This document shows, in pieces, positions 17,576 to 25,996 of a stretch of 64,000 nt of DNA. Source of the stretch: Pseudomonas serbica (GTDB lineage Bacteria > Pseudomonadota > Gammaproteobacteria > Pseudomonadales > Pseudomonadaceae); contig NZ_JAQIYM010000020.1 in assembly GCF_028823535.1 (NCBI RefSeq), forward strand, positions 1 to 64,000. Direction: 5' to 3'. Numbering within the stretch: the first letter of the stretch is position 1; each line of letters starts with the position of its first letter. The notes under the pieces were generated by a model, which was not told the DNA's origin, ran no database searches, and saw nothing but the letters and a program-made list of their open reading frames with translations. The position numbers were made by a program, and so were the translations under genes.

Positions 17576-19048
17576 ATGAAACTCGATAAACACAGCCTGC
17601 ACCACCTCGCACCCGAGGTTACCGTGCCCGCCTACGCCCTGAGCGACACCCGCCAGGGCATCGCGCACATTGGCGTCGGCGGTTTCCACCGCGCCCACCA
17701 GGCGTATTACACCGATGCGTTGATGAACAAGGGCGAAGGCCTGGACTGGGCCATTTGTGGCGTCGGCTTGCGCGGCGAAGATCGCCGCGCCCGGGATGAT
17801 CTGCGAGCGCAGGACTACCTGTTCACCCTGTTCGAGCTCGGTGACAGCGAGGACACCCAAGTGCGCGTCATCGGTGCCATCCGCGACATGCTGCTGGCCG
17901 AAGACGATGCCCAGGCGCTGATCGACAAACTCGCCAGCCCCGGGATCCGCATCGTTTCGCTGACCATCACCGAGGGTGGTTACTGCATCGATGACAGCAA
18001 CGGCGAGTTCATGGCCCACCTGCCGCAAGTCCAGCACGATCTGGCGAACCCCAACGTACCGAAAACCGTGTTCGGTTTCCTCTGCGCCGCCCTGGCCAAA
18101 CGCCGCGCGGCAGGCACGCCGGCGTTCACCTTGATGTCCTGCGATAACCTGCCACACAACGGCGCGGTGACCCGCAAGGCCCTGCTGGCGTTCGCCGCCC
18201 TGCGCGATGTCGACCTGCGGGACTGGATCGAGCGCAATGTGAGCTTCCCCAATGCCATGGTCGACCGCATCACGCCAATGACCAGCACCGAACATCGCCT
18301 GCAACTGGCTGACAGGCATGGCGTGGACGATGCCTGGCCAGTGGTGTGCGAACCGTTCGTGCAGTGGGTGCTGGAGGACAAGTTCGTCAATGGCCGCCCG
18401 GCCTGGGAAAAGGTCGGCGTGCAGTTCACCGACGACGTCACGCCTTATGAAGAGATGAAGATCAAACTGCTCAATGGCAGTCACCTGGCCCTGACTTATC
18501 TCGGTGTTCTCAAGGGTTACCGCTTCGTCCACGAAACCATGAACGACCCGCTGTTTGTGCGCTACATGCGCGCCTACATGGACCTGGACGTGACACCGCA
18601 GCTCTCGCCGGTGCCCGGAATCGACCTGACCGAGTACAAAAACACCCTGGTGGCGCGCTTTTCCAACCAGGCGATTGCCGACCAACTGGAGCGCGTGTGC
18701 TCGGACGGTTCGTCGAAGTTTCCCAAATTCACCGTACCGACCATTAACCGCCTGCTCGCCGATGGCCGGGACACCCGGCGAGCGGCGCTGGTGGTGGCAG
18801 CGTGGGCCTTGTATCTGAAGGGTGTGGATGAGAATGGCGATACCTATGCCATTGCGGATCCGCGGGCGGCGTTCTGTCAGGCGCTGGTGGCGGATGATGG
18901 GTTGCTGACCCAGCGGTTGCTGGGGGTTGAGGAGATTTTTGGCACGGCGATTCCTCGCTCAGCGGAATTTGTCGCGGCGTTTGAGTGGTGTTGCAACAGT
19001 TTGCGCGAGGATGGGGTATCGCGGACTTTGGAGCGGATCCTGGCTTGA
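17576..19048 (+). CDS. mtlD: mannitol 2-dehydrogenase
   Basis: A 490-residue polyol-specific long-chain dehydrogenase that oxidises D-mannitol to D-fructose (and D-arabitol to D-xylulose) with NAD. The N-terminal nucleotide-binding motif is GVGGFHRAHQAYY. The catalytic signature is in place: Lys295, Asn300 and His303 within KIKLLNGSHLAL, the same numbering as the characterised Pseudomonas fluorescens enzyme. It starts 15 bases after mtlK with GAGAG upstream. A REP pair follows before mtlY. Confidence 0.96.
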   Translation: MKLDKHSLHHLAPEVTVPAYALSDTRQGIAHIGVGGFHRAHQAYYTDALMNKGEGLDWAICGVGLRGEDRRARDDLRAQDYLFTLFELGDSEDTQVRVIGAIRDMLLAEDDAQALIDKLASPGIRIVSLTITEGGYCIDDSNGEFMAHLPQVQHDLANPNVPKTVFGFLCAALAKRRAAGTPAFTLMSCDNLPHNGAVTRKALLAFAALRDVDLRDWIERNVSFPNAMVDRITPMTSTEHRLQLADRHGVDDAWPVVCEPFVQWVLEDKFVNGRPAWEKVGVQFTDDVTPYEEMKIKLLNGSHLALTYLGVLKGYRFVHETMNDPLFVRYMRAYMDLDVTPQLSPVPGIDLTEYKNTLVARFSNQAIADQLERVCSDGSSKFPKFTVPTINRLLADGRDTRRAALVVAAWALYLKGVDENGDTYAIADPRAAFCQALVADDGLLTQRLLGVEEIFGTAIPRSAEFVAAFEWCCNSLREDGVSRTLERILA

Positions 19049-19073
19049 GTTCAGCGGTGAACTGACTGCCGTC

Positions 19074-19164
19074 ATCGCGAGCAGGCTCGCTCCCACATTG
19101 GCTCCTGTGGTTTGGGTCATTTGTGTGCGCGCAAGATCGCCTGTGGGAGCGAGCCGCTCGCGAT
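19074..19164. repeat. REP inverted pair between mtlD and mtlY
   Basis: Facing units ATCGCGAGCAGGCTCGCTCC and GGGAGCGAGCCGCTCGCGAT enclose about 45 bases. This is the second REP hairpin inside the mtl operon, separating the dehydrogenase from the two kinases. Confidence 0.85.
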
Positions 19165-19204
19165 CGGGATCACTGATATCTACCTGACGATCCAAGGATC
19201 TGCC

Positions 19205-20701
19205 ATGGCAAACCAACGATTATTCCTCGGTATCGACTGCGGCACCCAGGGCACCAAGGCCATCATCCTCGATGCGCACAGCGGCCAGGTGCTGGGCCAG
19301 GGTGCCGCCGCGCACAAGCTCATCAGCGGCGCCAACGGCCGCCGGGAACAAGACACCGCGCAATGGCTGGGTGCGCTCACCCTCGCCACCCGTCGTGCGT
19401 TGCTGGCGGCGGACATCGACGGCCAGGACATCCTCGGCCTTGGCGTTTCGGCCCAGCAACATGGCCTGGTCCTGCTCGACGATCAAGGCCAGGTCCTGCG
19501 CCCGGCCAAGCTCTGGTGCGACACCGAAACCACCGCGCAGAACGATCGCCTGCTCAATCATCTGGGCGGAGAAAAAGGTTCGCTGGAACGCCTCGGCGTG
19601 GTGATTGCGCCGGGCTACACGGTTTCAAAGCTGCTCTGGACGAAAGAACAGCACCCCGATCTGTTTGCCCGAATCGCGCACATCCTGCTGCCCCACGACT
19701 ACCTTAACTTCTGGCTCACCGGCCGCCATTGCAGCGAGTATGGCGACGCCTCGGGCACCGGCTATTTCAATGTGCGCACCCGTCGGTGGGATGTGCAGTT
19801 GCTGTGTGACATCGACCCTACCGGGCGTCTGCAAGCGGCGTTGCCGGAACTGATCGATGCCCATCAAGCGGTCGGCACGCTGCTGCCGGGCATCGCCAAA
19901 CACCTGGGCATCAACCCGCAGGCACTGGTGTCCAGCGGCGGTGGCGACAACATGATGGGCGCCATCGGCACCGGCAACATCAAGCCTGGGGCGATCACCA
20001 TGAGCCTCGGCTCGTCCGGCACGGTGTACGCTTTCGCCGAGCAACCGAAGGTCAGCGCGGATGCAGCTGTCGCTACGTTTTGTTCCTCCAGCGGCGGTTG
20101 GCTGCCGTTGATCTGCACCATGAACCTGACCAATGCAACAGCGGTTATCCGCGAGCTGCTCGCACTGGATATCGACGATTTCAACGCTCTCGTTGCCCAG
20201 GCTCCCATCGGTGCCGAAGGCGTGAGCATGCTGCCGTTCCTCAACGGCGAACGTGTGCCCGCCCTGCCCCACGCCACTGCAAGCCTGCTGGGACTGACCA
20301 TGGACAACCTGACCCGGGCCAACCTGTGTCGCGCCGTTGTCGAGGGCACGACCTTCGGATTGCGCTACGGGCTGGACCTGCTGCACCACAATGGCTTACA
20401 AAGCCTGCGCATTTGCCTGATCGGTGGCGGGTCGAAAAGTGCGGCGTGGCGGCAGATCGTCGCCGACACCATGAACATGAAAGTCGTCTGCCCCGAGCAG
20501 AGTGAAGCCGCAGCCCTTGGCGCGGCGATTCAGGCGGCGTGGTGCAAGTCCTGGGCAAACGGGCATGAGGACAGCCTGGCGGATCTGTGCGAACGCTGTG
20601 TGAAGCTCGATTCGGCCAGTGAAACCTGGCCGATCGCAGAAAACGTGGCGGCCACGCGGTTGGCCTATGAACGCTATCAACGGCATGTCGCAACCCTTTA
20701 A
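19205..20701 (+). CDS. mtlY: xylulokinase
   Basis: A 498-residue FGGY-family carbohydrate kinase. The N-terminal phosphate-binding loop is GIDCGTQGTKA, and the substrate segment around residue 75 (GVSAQQHGLVLLD) is typical of xylulokinases. The C-terminal domain carries the adenosine motif IGGGSKSAAWRQI. The ATG at 19205 follows CAAGGATCTGCC. It phosphorylates D-xylulose made from arabitol, feeding the pentose phosphate pathway. Its stop codon lies 13 bases before mtlZ. Confidence 0.93.
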   Translation: MANQRLFLGIDCGTQGTKAIILDAHSGQVLGQGAAAHKLISGANGRREQDTAQWLGALTLATRRALLAADIDGQDILGLGVSAQQHGLVLLDDQGQVLRPAKLWCDTETTAQNDRLLNHLGGEKGSLERLGVVIAPGYTVSKLLWTKEQHPDLFARIAHILLPHDYLNFWLTGRHCSEYGDASGTGYFNVRTRRWDVQLLCDIDPTGRLQAALPELIDAHQAVGTLLPGIAKHLGINPQALVSSGGGDNMMGAIGTGNIKPGAITMSLGSSGTVYAFAEQPKVSADAAVATFCSSSGGWLPLICTMNLTNATAVIRELLALDIDDFNALVAQAPIGAEGVSMLPFLNGERVPALPHATASLLGLTMDNLTRANLCRAVVEGTTFGLRYGLDLLHHNGLQSLRICLIGGGSKSAAWRQIVADTMNMKVVCPEQSEAAALGAAIQAAWCKSWANGHEDSLADLCERCVKLDSASETWPIAENVAATRLAYERYQRHVATL

Positions 20702-20714
20702 AGAGCGATCAACT

Positions 20715-21659
20715 ATGTATTTGGTATGTGGCGAAGCGCTGTTCGATTTCTTCAGTGAAAGCGACGTCAGCGGCCTGGCTTCAAAAGTGAATTTCAAGGC
20801 AATTGCCGGCGGTTCGCCATTCAACGTGGCAGTGGGTTTGCGCCGATTGGGCGTGGAGGCCGCGTTGTTTGCCGGGTTGTCCACCGACTACCTCGGCCGC
20901 CGCTTGCTCCAGGTACTGGAGGACGAAGGGGTATGCATAGACTATCTGGTGGATTTTGCCGCACCGACCACCCTGGCGATGGTCGCGCTGGGGGCCAATG
21001 GCTCGCCGCACTACAGTTTCCGCGGCGAAGGCTGCGCGGATAGACAACTCAAACCCGAGCACTTGCCGCCCTTAGGGCCTGAGGTGCGCGGCCTGCACAT
21101 TGGTTCGTTTTCGCTAGTGGTGCAACCGATTGCCGACACGTTGCTGGAACTGGTGCGCCGGGAAAGCGGTAAGCGCCTGATCAGCCTTGATCCGAACGTG
21201 CGGCTGAACCCCGAGCCGAACATCGAGCTGTGGCGTTCTCGGGTGGCCAACCTGGTCGGACATGCCGACCTGATCAAGGTTAGCGATGAGGATTTGCGCC
21301 TTCTGTACCCCGAGCAGGACCCGGAGCAAGTGATTGAGGGATGGTTGCAACACCGCTGTCAGCTGGTGTTCCTGACCCGTGGTGGCGAAGGGGCGACGGT
21401 GTTCAGTCGGGTCCACGGTTCGTGGTCGGTGCCGGCCTGTACGGTAGACATCGCCGACACCGTGGGCGCCGGCGATACCTTCCAGGCTGCGCTGATCAGC
21501 TGGCTGACCGAGCAGCGGCTGGATTCGATTGAGGGAGTGCGACATTTGAGTCGCCCGCAGATCGACGCTATGGTGAAGTTCGCGGTACAAGCAGCGGCAC
21601 TGACGTGCGGCAAGACCGGCCCGGACCTACCCTATCGCCACCAACTGGTTTTGCCCTGA
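20715..21659 (+). CDS. mtlZ: fructokinase (PfkB family)
   Basis: A 314-residue ribokinase-fold sugar kinase. It starts YLVCGEALFDFF, has the GGSPFNVAVGLRRLG substrate motif near residue 35, and the C-terminal PfkB signature DTVGAGDTFQAAL with the catalytic Asp. It converts the fructose produced by MtlD from mannitol into fructose 6-phosphate. The ATG at 20715 follows AAAGAGCGATC; the longer in-frame reading overlaps mtlY and is unlikely. It is the last gene of the operon, with a strong hairpin just after its stop. Confidence 0.93.
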   Translation: MYLVCGEALFDFFSESDVSGLASKVNFKAIAGGSPFNVAVGLRRLGVEAALFAGLSTDYLGRRLLQVLEDEGVCIDYLVDFAAPTTLAMVALGANGSPHYSFRGEGCADRQLKPEHLPPLGPEVRGLHIGSFSLVVQPIADTLLELVRRESGKRLISLDPNVRLNPEPNIELWRSRVANLVGHADLIKVSDEDLRLLYPEQDPEQVIEGWLQHRCQLVFLTRGGEGATVFSRVHGSWSVPACTVDIADTVGAGDTFQAALISWLTEQRLDSIEGVRHLSRPQIDAMVKFAVQAAALTCGKTGPDLPYRHQLVLP

Positions 21660-21662
21660 ATC

Positions 21663-21693
21663 GAGGGTTCCCACGCTCTGCGTGGGAACCCTC
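21663..21693. terminator. perfect 14-bp hairpin between convergent mtlZ and porin gene
   Basis: The stem GAGGGTTCCCACGC pairs perfectly with GCGTGGGAACCCTC around a 3-base loop. It lies 4 bases after mtlZ and 12 bases after the end of the opposing porin gene. There is no clear T tract, so it may act as a bidirectional terminator or a 3' stabiliser. Confidence 0.6.
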
Positions 21694-21704
21694 AGTCGTG
21701 AAGG

Positions 21705-23006
21705 TCAAAGGACCGAGAAGTTGTAGCTGAGGATCAACCGCGTCTCATCCACATCCCGGGCGTATTGCGCGTAATTGCTGCGATACGTCGCATTGCGCAA
21801 CCGCAGGCTGACATCCTTGAACGTCCCGCTCTGCACCACGTATTTGAGCTCGCTGTCTCGCTCCCACTCCTTGCCTTCCTGATCGCTGCCCGGCACCAGA
21901 ATGTGATCACCATTCACATAGCGGGTCAGGAACGTCAGGCCGTTGAGGCCGATGGCCTTGAAGTCATAGTCGTAACGCAACTGCCATGAGCGCTCCTGCG
22001 CCGCAGCGAAGTCGTTGACCTGCACGTAATTGACCAGATATGGATTGCTGCCATCCAGGTAGGGCATCGAGTTGTCGCCGTTCATCCGCTGCCAGCCAGC
22101 GCTGAAGGTATGGCCGCTGATGGCGTAAGCGAGCATGGTACTCAGGGCACGGTTGTCGATGGAGCCGGCGCGGGCATCGCCGCTGTCGGCACTCTTGAGC
22201 AAGCGCAGGTCGGCCTTGAGTACACCGCCACCCAGCGGTTGATTGGCCAGCAGGCCGAGGAAATGCTGGCGGTAGATGTCTTCCAGTTCGGCGTAGTGAT
22301 ACTGGCCAGTCAGCCGATCGTTGATCTTGTAATCGAAGCCGTACATGTCGAAATGATCGGCAGTGATGTTGCAGGCATAGCGCTTGTTCTTGCAGTGCAC
22401 GCGGATGTCCTGGGAGTCGGTGGAATCCCGGGCCGTGTACTTGTCCAGGCGCGCGGCCATGAAATTCAGGTCCTTGACTTCCCTGGAGGTAAGCATTGCG
22501 CCATTGAACATCGTCGGCAGCAAACGGCCGTCGTTGTACTTGAGCAGCGGCACATCCGGCAGTAATGCCCCGTACTTCAACACGCTCTGCGAGACACGTA
22601 CCTTGGCGGTCAAGCCGAGCTTGGTGTATTCGTCCGCCGAACCCCGCGGGTTACTGCCGCTGGAGGGCAACAGGCCGCTGTTGCTGCTGTCGGGACTGGA
22701 ATCGAGCTTGAACCCCGCCATGCCCAAAGCATCGACGCCAAAACCGACTGTGCCTTCGGTGTACCCCGATTGCAGATTGAGAATAAAGCCCTGGGCCGAC
22801 TCTTCGCGTTTGGACGCGCCCTGCTCGTTGGAGCTGTGCCCGTCACGAAAGTCGCGATTGAAATAAACCGTACGTGATTCGATTTTCGCCGAGGTGTCGT
22901 CGATGAAGCCGCTCGCTTGTGCCGAACCGGTAAAACCGGCGCACAGGACCAGGGCGCCGAAGCCGAGTGACTGGCGCGCGCGGATGTTCGTAAAAGGGGG
23001 ACGCAT
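21705..23006 (-). CDS. OprD-family outer-membrane porin
   Basis: A 433-residue outer-membrane channel. Residues 1-29 form a signal peptide ending SAQA. The mature N terminus (SGFIDDTSAKIESRTVYFNRDF) is typical of the OprD family, and the chain ends in the aromatic YNFSVL beta-signal. A loop with two cysteines (VHCKNKRYAC) may form a disulfide. The ATG at 23006 has GGAGC about 8 bases before it. It converges on the mtl operon, so a role in sugar or amino-acid entry is possible, but the substrate cannot be read from sequence. Confidence 0.88.
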   Translation of the reverse strand: MRPPFTNIRARQSLGFGALVLCAGFTGSAQASGFIDDTSAKIESRTVYFNRDFRDGHSSNEQGASKREESAQGFILNLQSGYTEGTVGFGVDALGMAGFKLDSSPDSSNSGLLPSSGSNPRGSADEYTKLGLTAKVRVSQSVLKYGALLPDVPLLKYNDGRLLPTMFNGAMLTSREVKDLNFMAARLDKYTARDSTDSQDIRVHCKNKRYACNITADHFDMYGFDYKINDRLTGQYHYAELEDIYRQHFLGLLANQPLGGGVLKADLRLLKSADSGDARAGSIDNRALSTMLAYAISGHTFSAGWQRMNGDNSMPYLDGSNPYLVNYVQVNDFAAAQERSWQLRYDYDFKAIGLNGLTFLTRYVNGDHILVPGSDQEGKEWERDSELKYVVQSGTFKDVSLRLRNATYRSNYAQYARDVDETRLILSYNFSVL

Positions 23007-23157
23007 TAAAAAGCTCCAACAATGCAGCGTTTGCGCCAAGGCGCAATCAGCCATAAATAGCCTTCATCCGGTCAGGTGATAGACCGGGCTGAAGTGAAAC
23101 GCGGGGTGAACGACAATGATGGCAGAGGGCTTTACCGCACTGCAGACGACTTTAGTC

Positions 23158-23179
23158 TGAAAAATGACTGTATTTTTCA
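23158..23179. promoter_or_regulatory. perfect dyad in the porin/DUF2790 divergent region
   Basis: The 343-base gap 23007-23349 holds TGAAAAAT-N6-ATTTTTCA, a perfect 8-6-8 dyad, 152 bases upstream of the porin start. Just beside it is a shorter dyad CAGAC-N7-GTCTG (23143-23159). These look like operator sites for the porin promoter. No other coding or RNA gene was recognised in the gap. Confidence 0.4.
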
Positions 23180-23349
23180 CGCCGAACGGTAGTGGCAATA
23201 CGACAGGCGGCGTTCATGAGAGTTAACCAATGCTTAATCGCGCAGTCCAACACTCTACTGGACCGCACGCCCTCAGAGTCCTCTGACGCCCAGTGCGGCA
23301 GGTTCGACGATACGTCGAGCTCACTTGCGACTGCACTGGAGATTGCCTC

Positions 23350-23622
23350 ATGAACTCGCGCGCCCTGCTCGTTTCAATCGCCCTTGTCTGTGTCCCATCG
23401 GCCGGCTTTGCACAGGCCCATGATCCCGCCTCCACGCAAAACTTGCCGTCCTATCACTATGGTATGCCGTTGCATGTGGGTAAAGTGATTGCGCTGACCG
23501 AACCTTCCACCCTGGACTGCGAAGTGATTACGGCGACGATGAAGTACATTGACTCACAATCGGGCCAACCTGCAGAAATCGCCTACCGAAAACTTTCTGA
23601 CGCTTGCAGTTATCAGAACTGA
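23350..23622 (+). CDS. DUF2790 small secreted protein
   Basis: A 90-residue protein with a signal peptide of about 21 residues (cleavage near FAQAHD). The mature part contains YHYGMPLHVGKVI, a conserved Cys in LDCEV, MKYIDSQSG and a second Cys near the end (DACSYQN). These are the hallmarks of the Pseudomonas-restricted DUF2790 family, which is periplasmic and of unknown function. The two cysteines could form a disulfide. The ATG at 23350 follows GGAGATTGCCTC. The gene stands alone between the porin and DUF1652 genes. Confidence 0.8.
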   Translation: MNSRALLVSIALVCVPSAGFAQAHDPASTQNLPSYHYGMPLHVGKVIALTEPSTLDCEVITATMKYIDSQSGQPAEIAYRKLSDACSYQN

Positions 23623-23727
23623 TGGAGAAGGATGAATTTGCACCCTGCGGTAGTGGTGGGGAACGCCAGGCGCTGGGCCTGGCGTTTTCCAGACCCGGCG
23701 CAAATCGGCAAAAACTCAATCAACAAC

Positions 23728-24000
23728 CTAAAGCGCTTTGCGCATCCCTTGGCTGTGCCCGGGTTCCGTGTAGTGGTTCTGAAGATCGGAACGTAAGACA
23801 GCTATCAGTTCGTTGATCTCCCGACAGCCATTGAGTTGTTGGGCGTCGATTCCGGTTTTTAATAGATCGAGTTGATCGGTTTCACCATCGGCAAAGACTT
23901 TTACCGTCATGGACAAGTCCGGCGATAGCGTGCATTGGCAGCGTTTTGGTAGAAAACTGCTTTCAATGATGTTGCGAAGTTCCAGGGCAGAAAGAAACAT
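23728..24000 (-). CDS. DUF1652 domain protein
   Basis: A 90-residue cytoplasmic protein. It begins MFLSALELRNIIESSFLPKRCQC, and the middle (SMTVKVFADG) and GCREINELIAVLRSDL segments match the DUF1652 family of pseudomonads. The family has no assigned function. The ATG at 24000 is supported by GGAGGGTCGCC immediately upstream. It is divergent from ecotin across a 301-base region containing a large hairpin. Confidence 0.78.
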   Translation of the reverse strand: MFLSALELRNIIESSFLPKRCQCTLSPDLSMTVKVFADGETDQLDLLKTGIDAQQLNGCREINELIAVLRSDLQNHYTEPGHSQGMRKAL

Positions 24001-24158
24001 GGCGACCCTCCGTTGTGAGACTGCCAATTAACTATCGACGCTGACTCATATGAAACCCGGTCAGCTTAAGAACAGCTACAGCATAAAACATGCCTTGAAT
24101 TTCGCTGTGCAGCTCATCGGTAAATCAAGGGCTTATTGTAAGGTCTCGTAAAATCGGT

Positions 24159-24204
24159 CGTGCAAACTGCAAAAAGGGCGTCCGGCGGCCCTGCAATTTG
24201 CACG
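24159..24204. promoter_or_regulatory. large imperfect dyad upstream of ecotin
   Basis: The 301-base divergent gap 24001-24301 contains CGTGCAAACTGCA facing TGCAATTTGCACG (12 of 13 positions pair) around a GC-rich inner stem GGGC/GCCC. A further copy of AATTTGCA follows at about 24216. It could be an operator with extra half-site or an RNA hairpin ahead of ecotin. No gene lies in the gap. Confidence 0.4.
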
Positions 24205-24301
24205 CAGGGTCGAAGAATTTGCATTGGCCCCTGACGCCGCCGAGAATGGCGGCCAAGCCGATCCAGTATCCGCTCACCCCTCACATTCGCAAGGAGGCAT
24301 C

Positions 24302-24784
24302 ATGGGTTCATCGACCATCAGTACCACCGTCGGGCTGATTGCTATCACGTTGTCCAGCATCGCCCAGGCAGCAAAACTCGAAGACGTCGCACCCTTTCCG
24401 AAACCCGACAGTGGTTTCACCCGCCAGGTCATTCACCTCGCCCCGCAAGCCCGTGAAGACAATTTCCAGGTCGAGATCCTGGCCGGCAAGACCCTGGCTG
24501 TCGATTGCAATCGCCAACGCCTGGGCGGCATTCTCGAAGAGAAGAACCTCGAAGGTTGGGGTTATCCGTTCTACCGCCTGGAAAAAGTCATCGGCCCCAT
24601 GAGCACACTCATGGCCTGCCCCGATGGCAAGAGCACCCAGGATTTCGTACCGGTGGTGGGCGACGGTTTCCTGCTGCGCTACAACAGCAAACTGCCGATC
24701 GTGCTCTACGTGCCAAAGGATATTGAGGTGCGCTACCGGATCTGGTCGGCGTCGAACAAGGTCGAGAAAGCCGTCGCGGAATAA
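24302..24784 (+). CDS. eco: ecotin, periplasmic serine protease inhibitor
   Basis: A 160-residue secreted inhibitor that dimerises and blocks trypsin-fold proteases such as neutrophil elastase. A signal peptide (about 1-24, IAQAA) precedes the ecotin fold. Matching segments are RQVIHLAP, VDCNRQRLGG, LEGWGYPFYRLEKV, STLMACPDGK and LRYNSKLPIVLYVP. Cys69 and Cys106 form the conserved disulfide. By alignment with Escherichia coli ecotin the reactive P1 residue is Leu103, not Met. AAGGAGG at 24291-24297 supports the ATG at 24302. Single gene, no operon partner. Confidence 0.93.
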   Translation: MGSSTISTTVGLIAITLSSIAQAAKLEDVAPFPKPDSGFTRQVIHLAPQAREDNFQVEILAGKTLAVDCNRQRLGGILEEKNLEGWGYPFYRLEKVIGPMSTLMACPDGKSTQDFVPVVGDGFLLRYNSKLPIVLYVPKDIEVRYRIWSASNKVEKAVAE

Positions 24785-24827
24785 CCGTTTAACGGATTTG
24801 TAGCCTTCGGTTACCCGCCGACAGGTT

Positions 24828-25841
24828 CTATGCCGGGGTGCCGTATAAAGCGGCGCGCTCGGCGACATGGCGCAAACTGTCGAAATTGATATTGGCACCC
24901 GACTCGATAGCCACGAAGGTTTGGCCACGGACATTGTTTTTCGCCACGTACTTCTTGATTCCAGCCACCGCCAATGCACCGGAAGGTTCGGCGATCGAGC
25001 GAGTATCGTCATAGATATTCTTGATGGCAGCACACAGTTCGTCGTTGCTGACGGTCAGCACCTCATCGACGCAAAACCGGCACACCTCAAAACCATGGGA
25101 GCCGATCTGTGCGACCGCTACCCCATCGGCGAAAGTTCCGACGCTGGCCAGGATGACGCGCTGATCCGCCTCCAGTGCCGCCTGCAAGCAAGCGGAATGT
25201 TCCGACTCGACGCCGATGATGCGCACTTGCGGCCGCAGGTATTTGACGTACGCCGCGATGCCGGCGATCAGACCGCCGCCGCCCACCGGTACAAAGATCG
25301 CATCCAGCGGGCCCTGGTGCTGACGCAGGATCTCCATGGCCACGGTGCCCTGTCCCGCAATCACATCGGGGTCGTCGAAGGGCGATACAAAGGTCTTCCC
25401 GGTTTGTTCCGCCAGATCCAGCGCATAGGCCAGGGCAAAGGGAAAACTCGCGCCGTGCAGCCGCGCATCCGCGCCACGGCTGCGCACCCCGAGCACCTTC
25501 AACTCCGGCGTGCTGGCGGGCATCACTATCGTCGCTTCAATGCCCAGTTCACGCGCCGCCAACGCCACGCCCTGGGCGTGATTGCCCGCCGAAGCCGTCA
25601 CTACGCCTCGCGCCTGTTGATCAGGGCTCAGTTGTACCAGCTTGTTGTAGGCACCACGGATCTTGAACGAAAAAGTCGGTTGCAGATCTTCGCGTTTGAG
25701 CAGGATTTGATTGCCCAAGGCCACAGACAGCGCCGGCGAGGGTTGCAAGGGGGTGCGCACCGCCAGTTCATAGACCGGCGCGGCAAGGATTTTCCTGACG
25801 TAATGTTCAAGCAGATTTTGTTGGGCGGGCACACAGGTCAT
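24828..25841 (-). CDS. threonine deaminase (short form, no regulatory domain)
   Basis: A 337-residue PLP enzyme of fold type II, converting threonine to 2-oxobutyrate and ammonia. The PLP lysine is Lys60 in SFKIRGAYNK. A GNHAQGVAL motif and the tetraglycine loop VPVGGGGLIAG follow. The C-terminal ACT-like region that gives isoleucine feedback in full-length IlvA (about 500 residues) is missing, and the chain ends naturally at NINFDSLRHVAERAALYG. It could be ilvA-like or a catabolic paralogue. AGGAG precedes the ATG. Upstream lies a complete leader-peptide attenuator rich in Ile and Thr codons, which points to control by charged tRNA rather than by allostery. Confidence 0.88.
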   Translation of the reverse strand: MTCVPAQQNLLEHYVRKILAAPVYELAVRTPLQPSPALSVALGNQILLKREDLQPTFSFKIRGAYNKLVQLSPDQQARGVVTASAGNHAQGVALAARELGIEATIVMPASTPELKVLGVRSRGADARLHGASFPFALAYALDLAEQTGKTFVSPFDDPDVIAGQGTVAMEILRQHQGPLDAIFVPVGGGGLIAGIAAYVKYLRPQVRIIGVESEHSACLQAALEADQRVILASVGTFADGVAVAQIGSHGFEVCRFCVDEVLTVSNDELCAAIKNIYDDTRSIAEPSGALAVAGIKKYVAKNNVRGQTFVAIESGANINFDSLRHVAERAALYGTPA

Positions 25842-25885
25842 GATCGTCTCCTGACATTGATCAGAGCCCTGAGACAGAAAATGAA

Positions 25886-25906
25886 AACCCGCCTCTTGGG
25901 CGGGTT
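25886..25906 (-). terminator. attenuator terminator hairpin in the threonine deaminase leader
   Basis: Read on the minus strand, AACCCGCC (25906-25899) pairs with GGCGGGTT (25893-25886) and is followed by TTCATTTTC. It lies 45 bases before the deaminase start. Its 5' arm can instead pair with GGCGGGC at 25934-25928, which in turn can pair with ACCGCC at 25951-25946. This gives the 1:2, 2:3 and 3:4 choices of classical attenuation. Confidence 0.75.
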
Positions 25907-25924
25907 GGGTGCTGCAGTCGTGAG

Positions 25925-25990
25925 CTAGCCCGCCAAATAAGGAATGGCGGTAATAATGCTTGGCTGGCAGCGCAATACGGTGGAAGTCAT
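25925..25990 (-). CDS. leader peptide of the threonine deaminase attenuator
   Basis: A 21-codon reading frame from ATG at 25990 to TAG at 25925. Its second half reads Pro10-Ser-Ile12-Ile13-Thr14-Ala15-Ile16-Pro. Segment 1 of the attenuator is exactly the Thr14-Ala15 codons, and segment 2 covers the last codons before the stop. A ribosome stalled on the Ile codons would free segment 2 to block the terminator. No Shine-Dalgarno is apparent and the predicted transcription start falls at the ATG, so translation may be leaderless. The frame and pairing are visible; the function is inferred. Confidence 0.7.
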   Translation of the reverse strand: MTSTVLRCQPSIITAIPYLAG

Positions 25991-25996
25991 GCCTGG

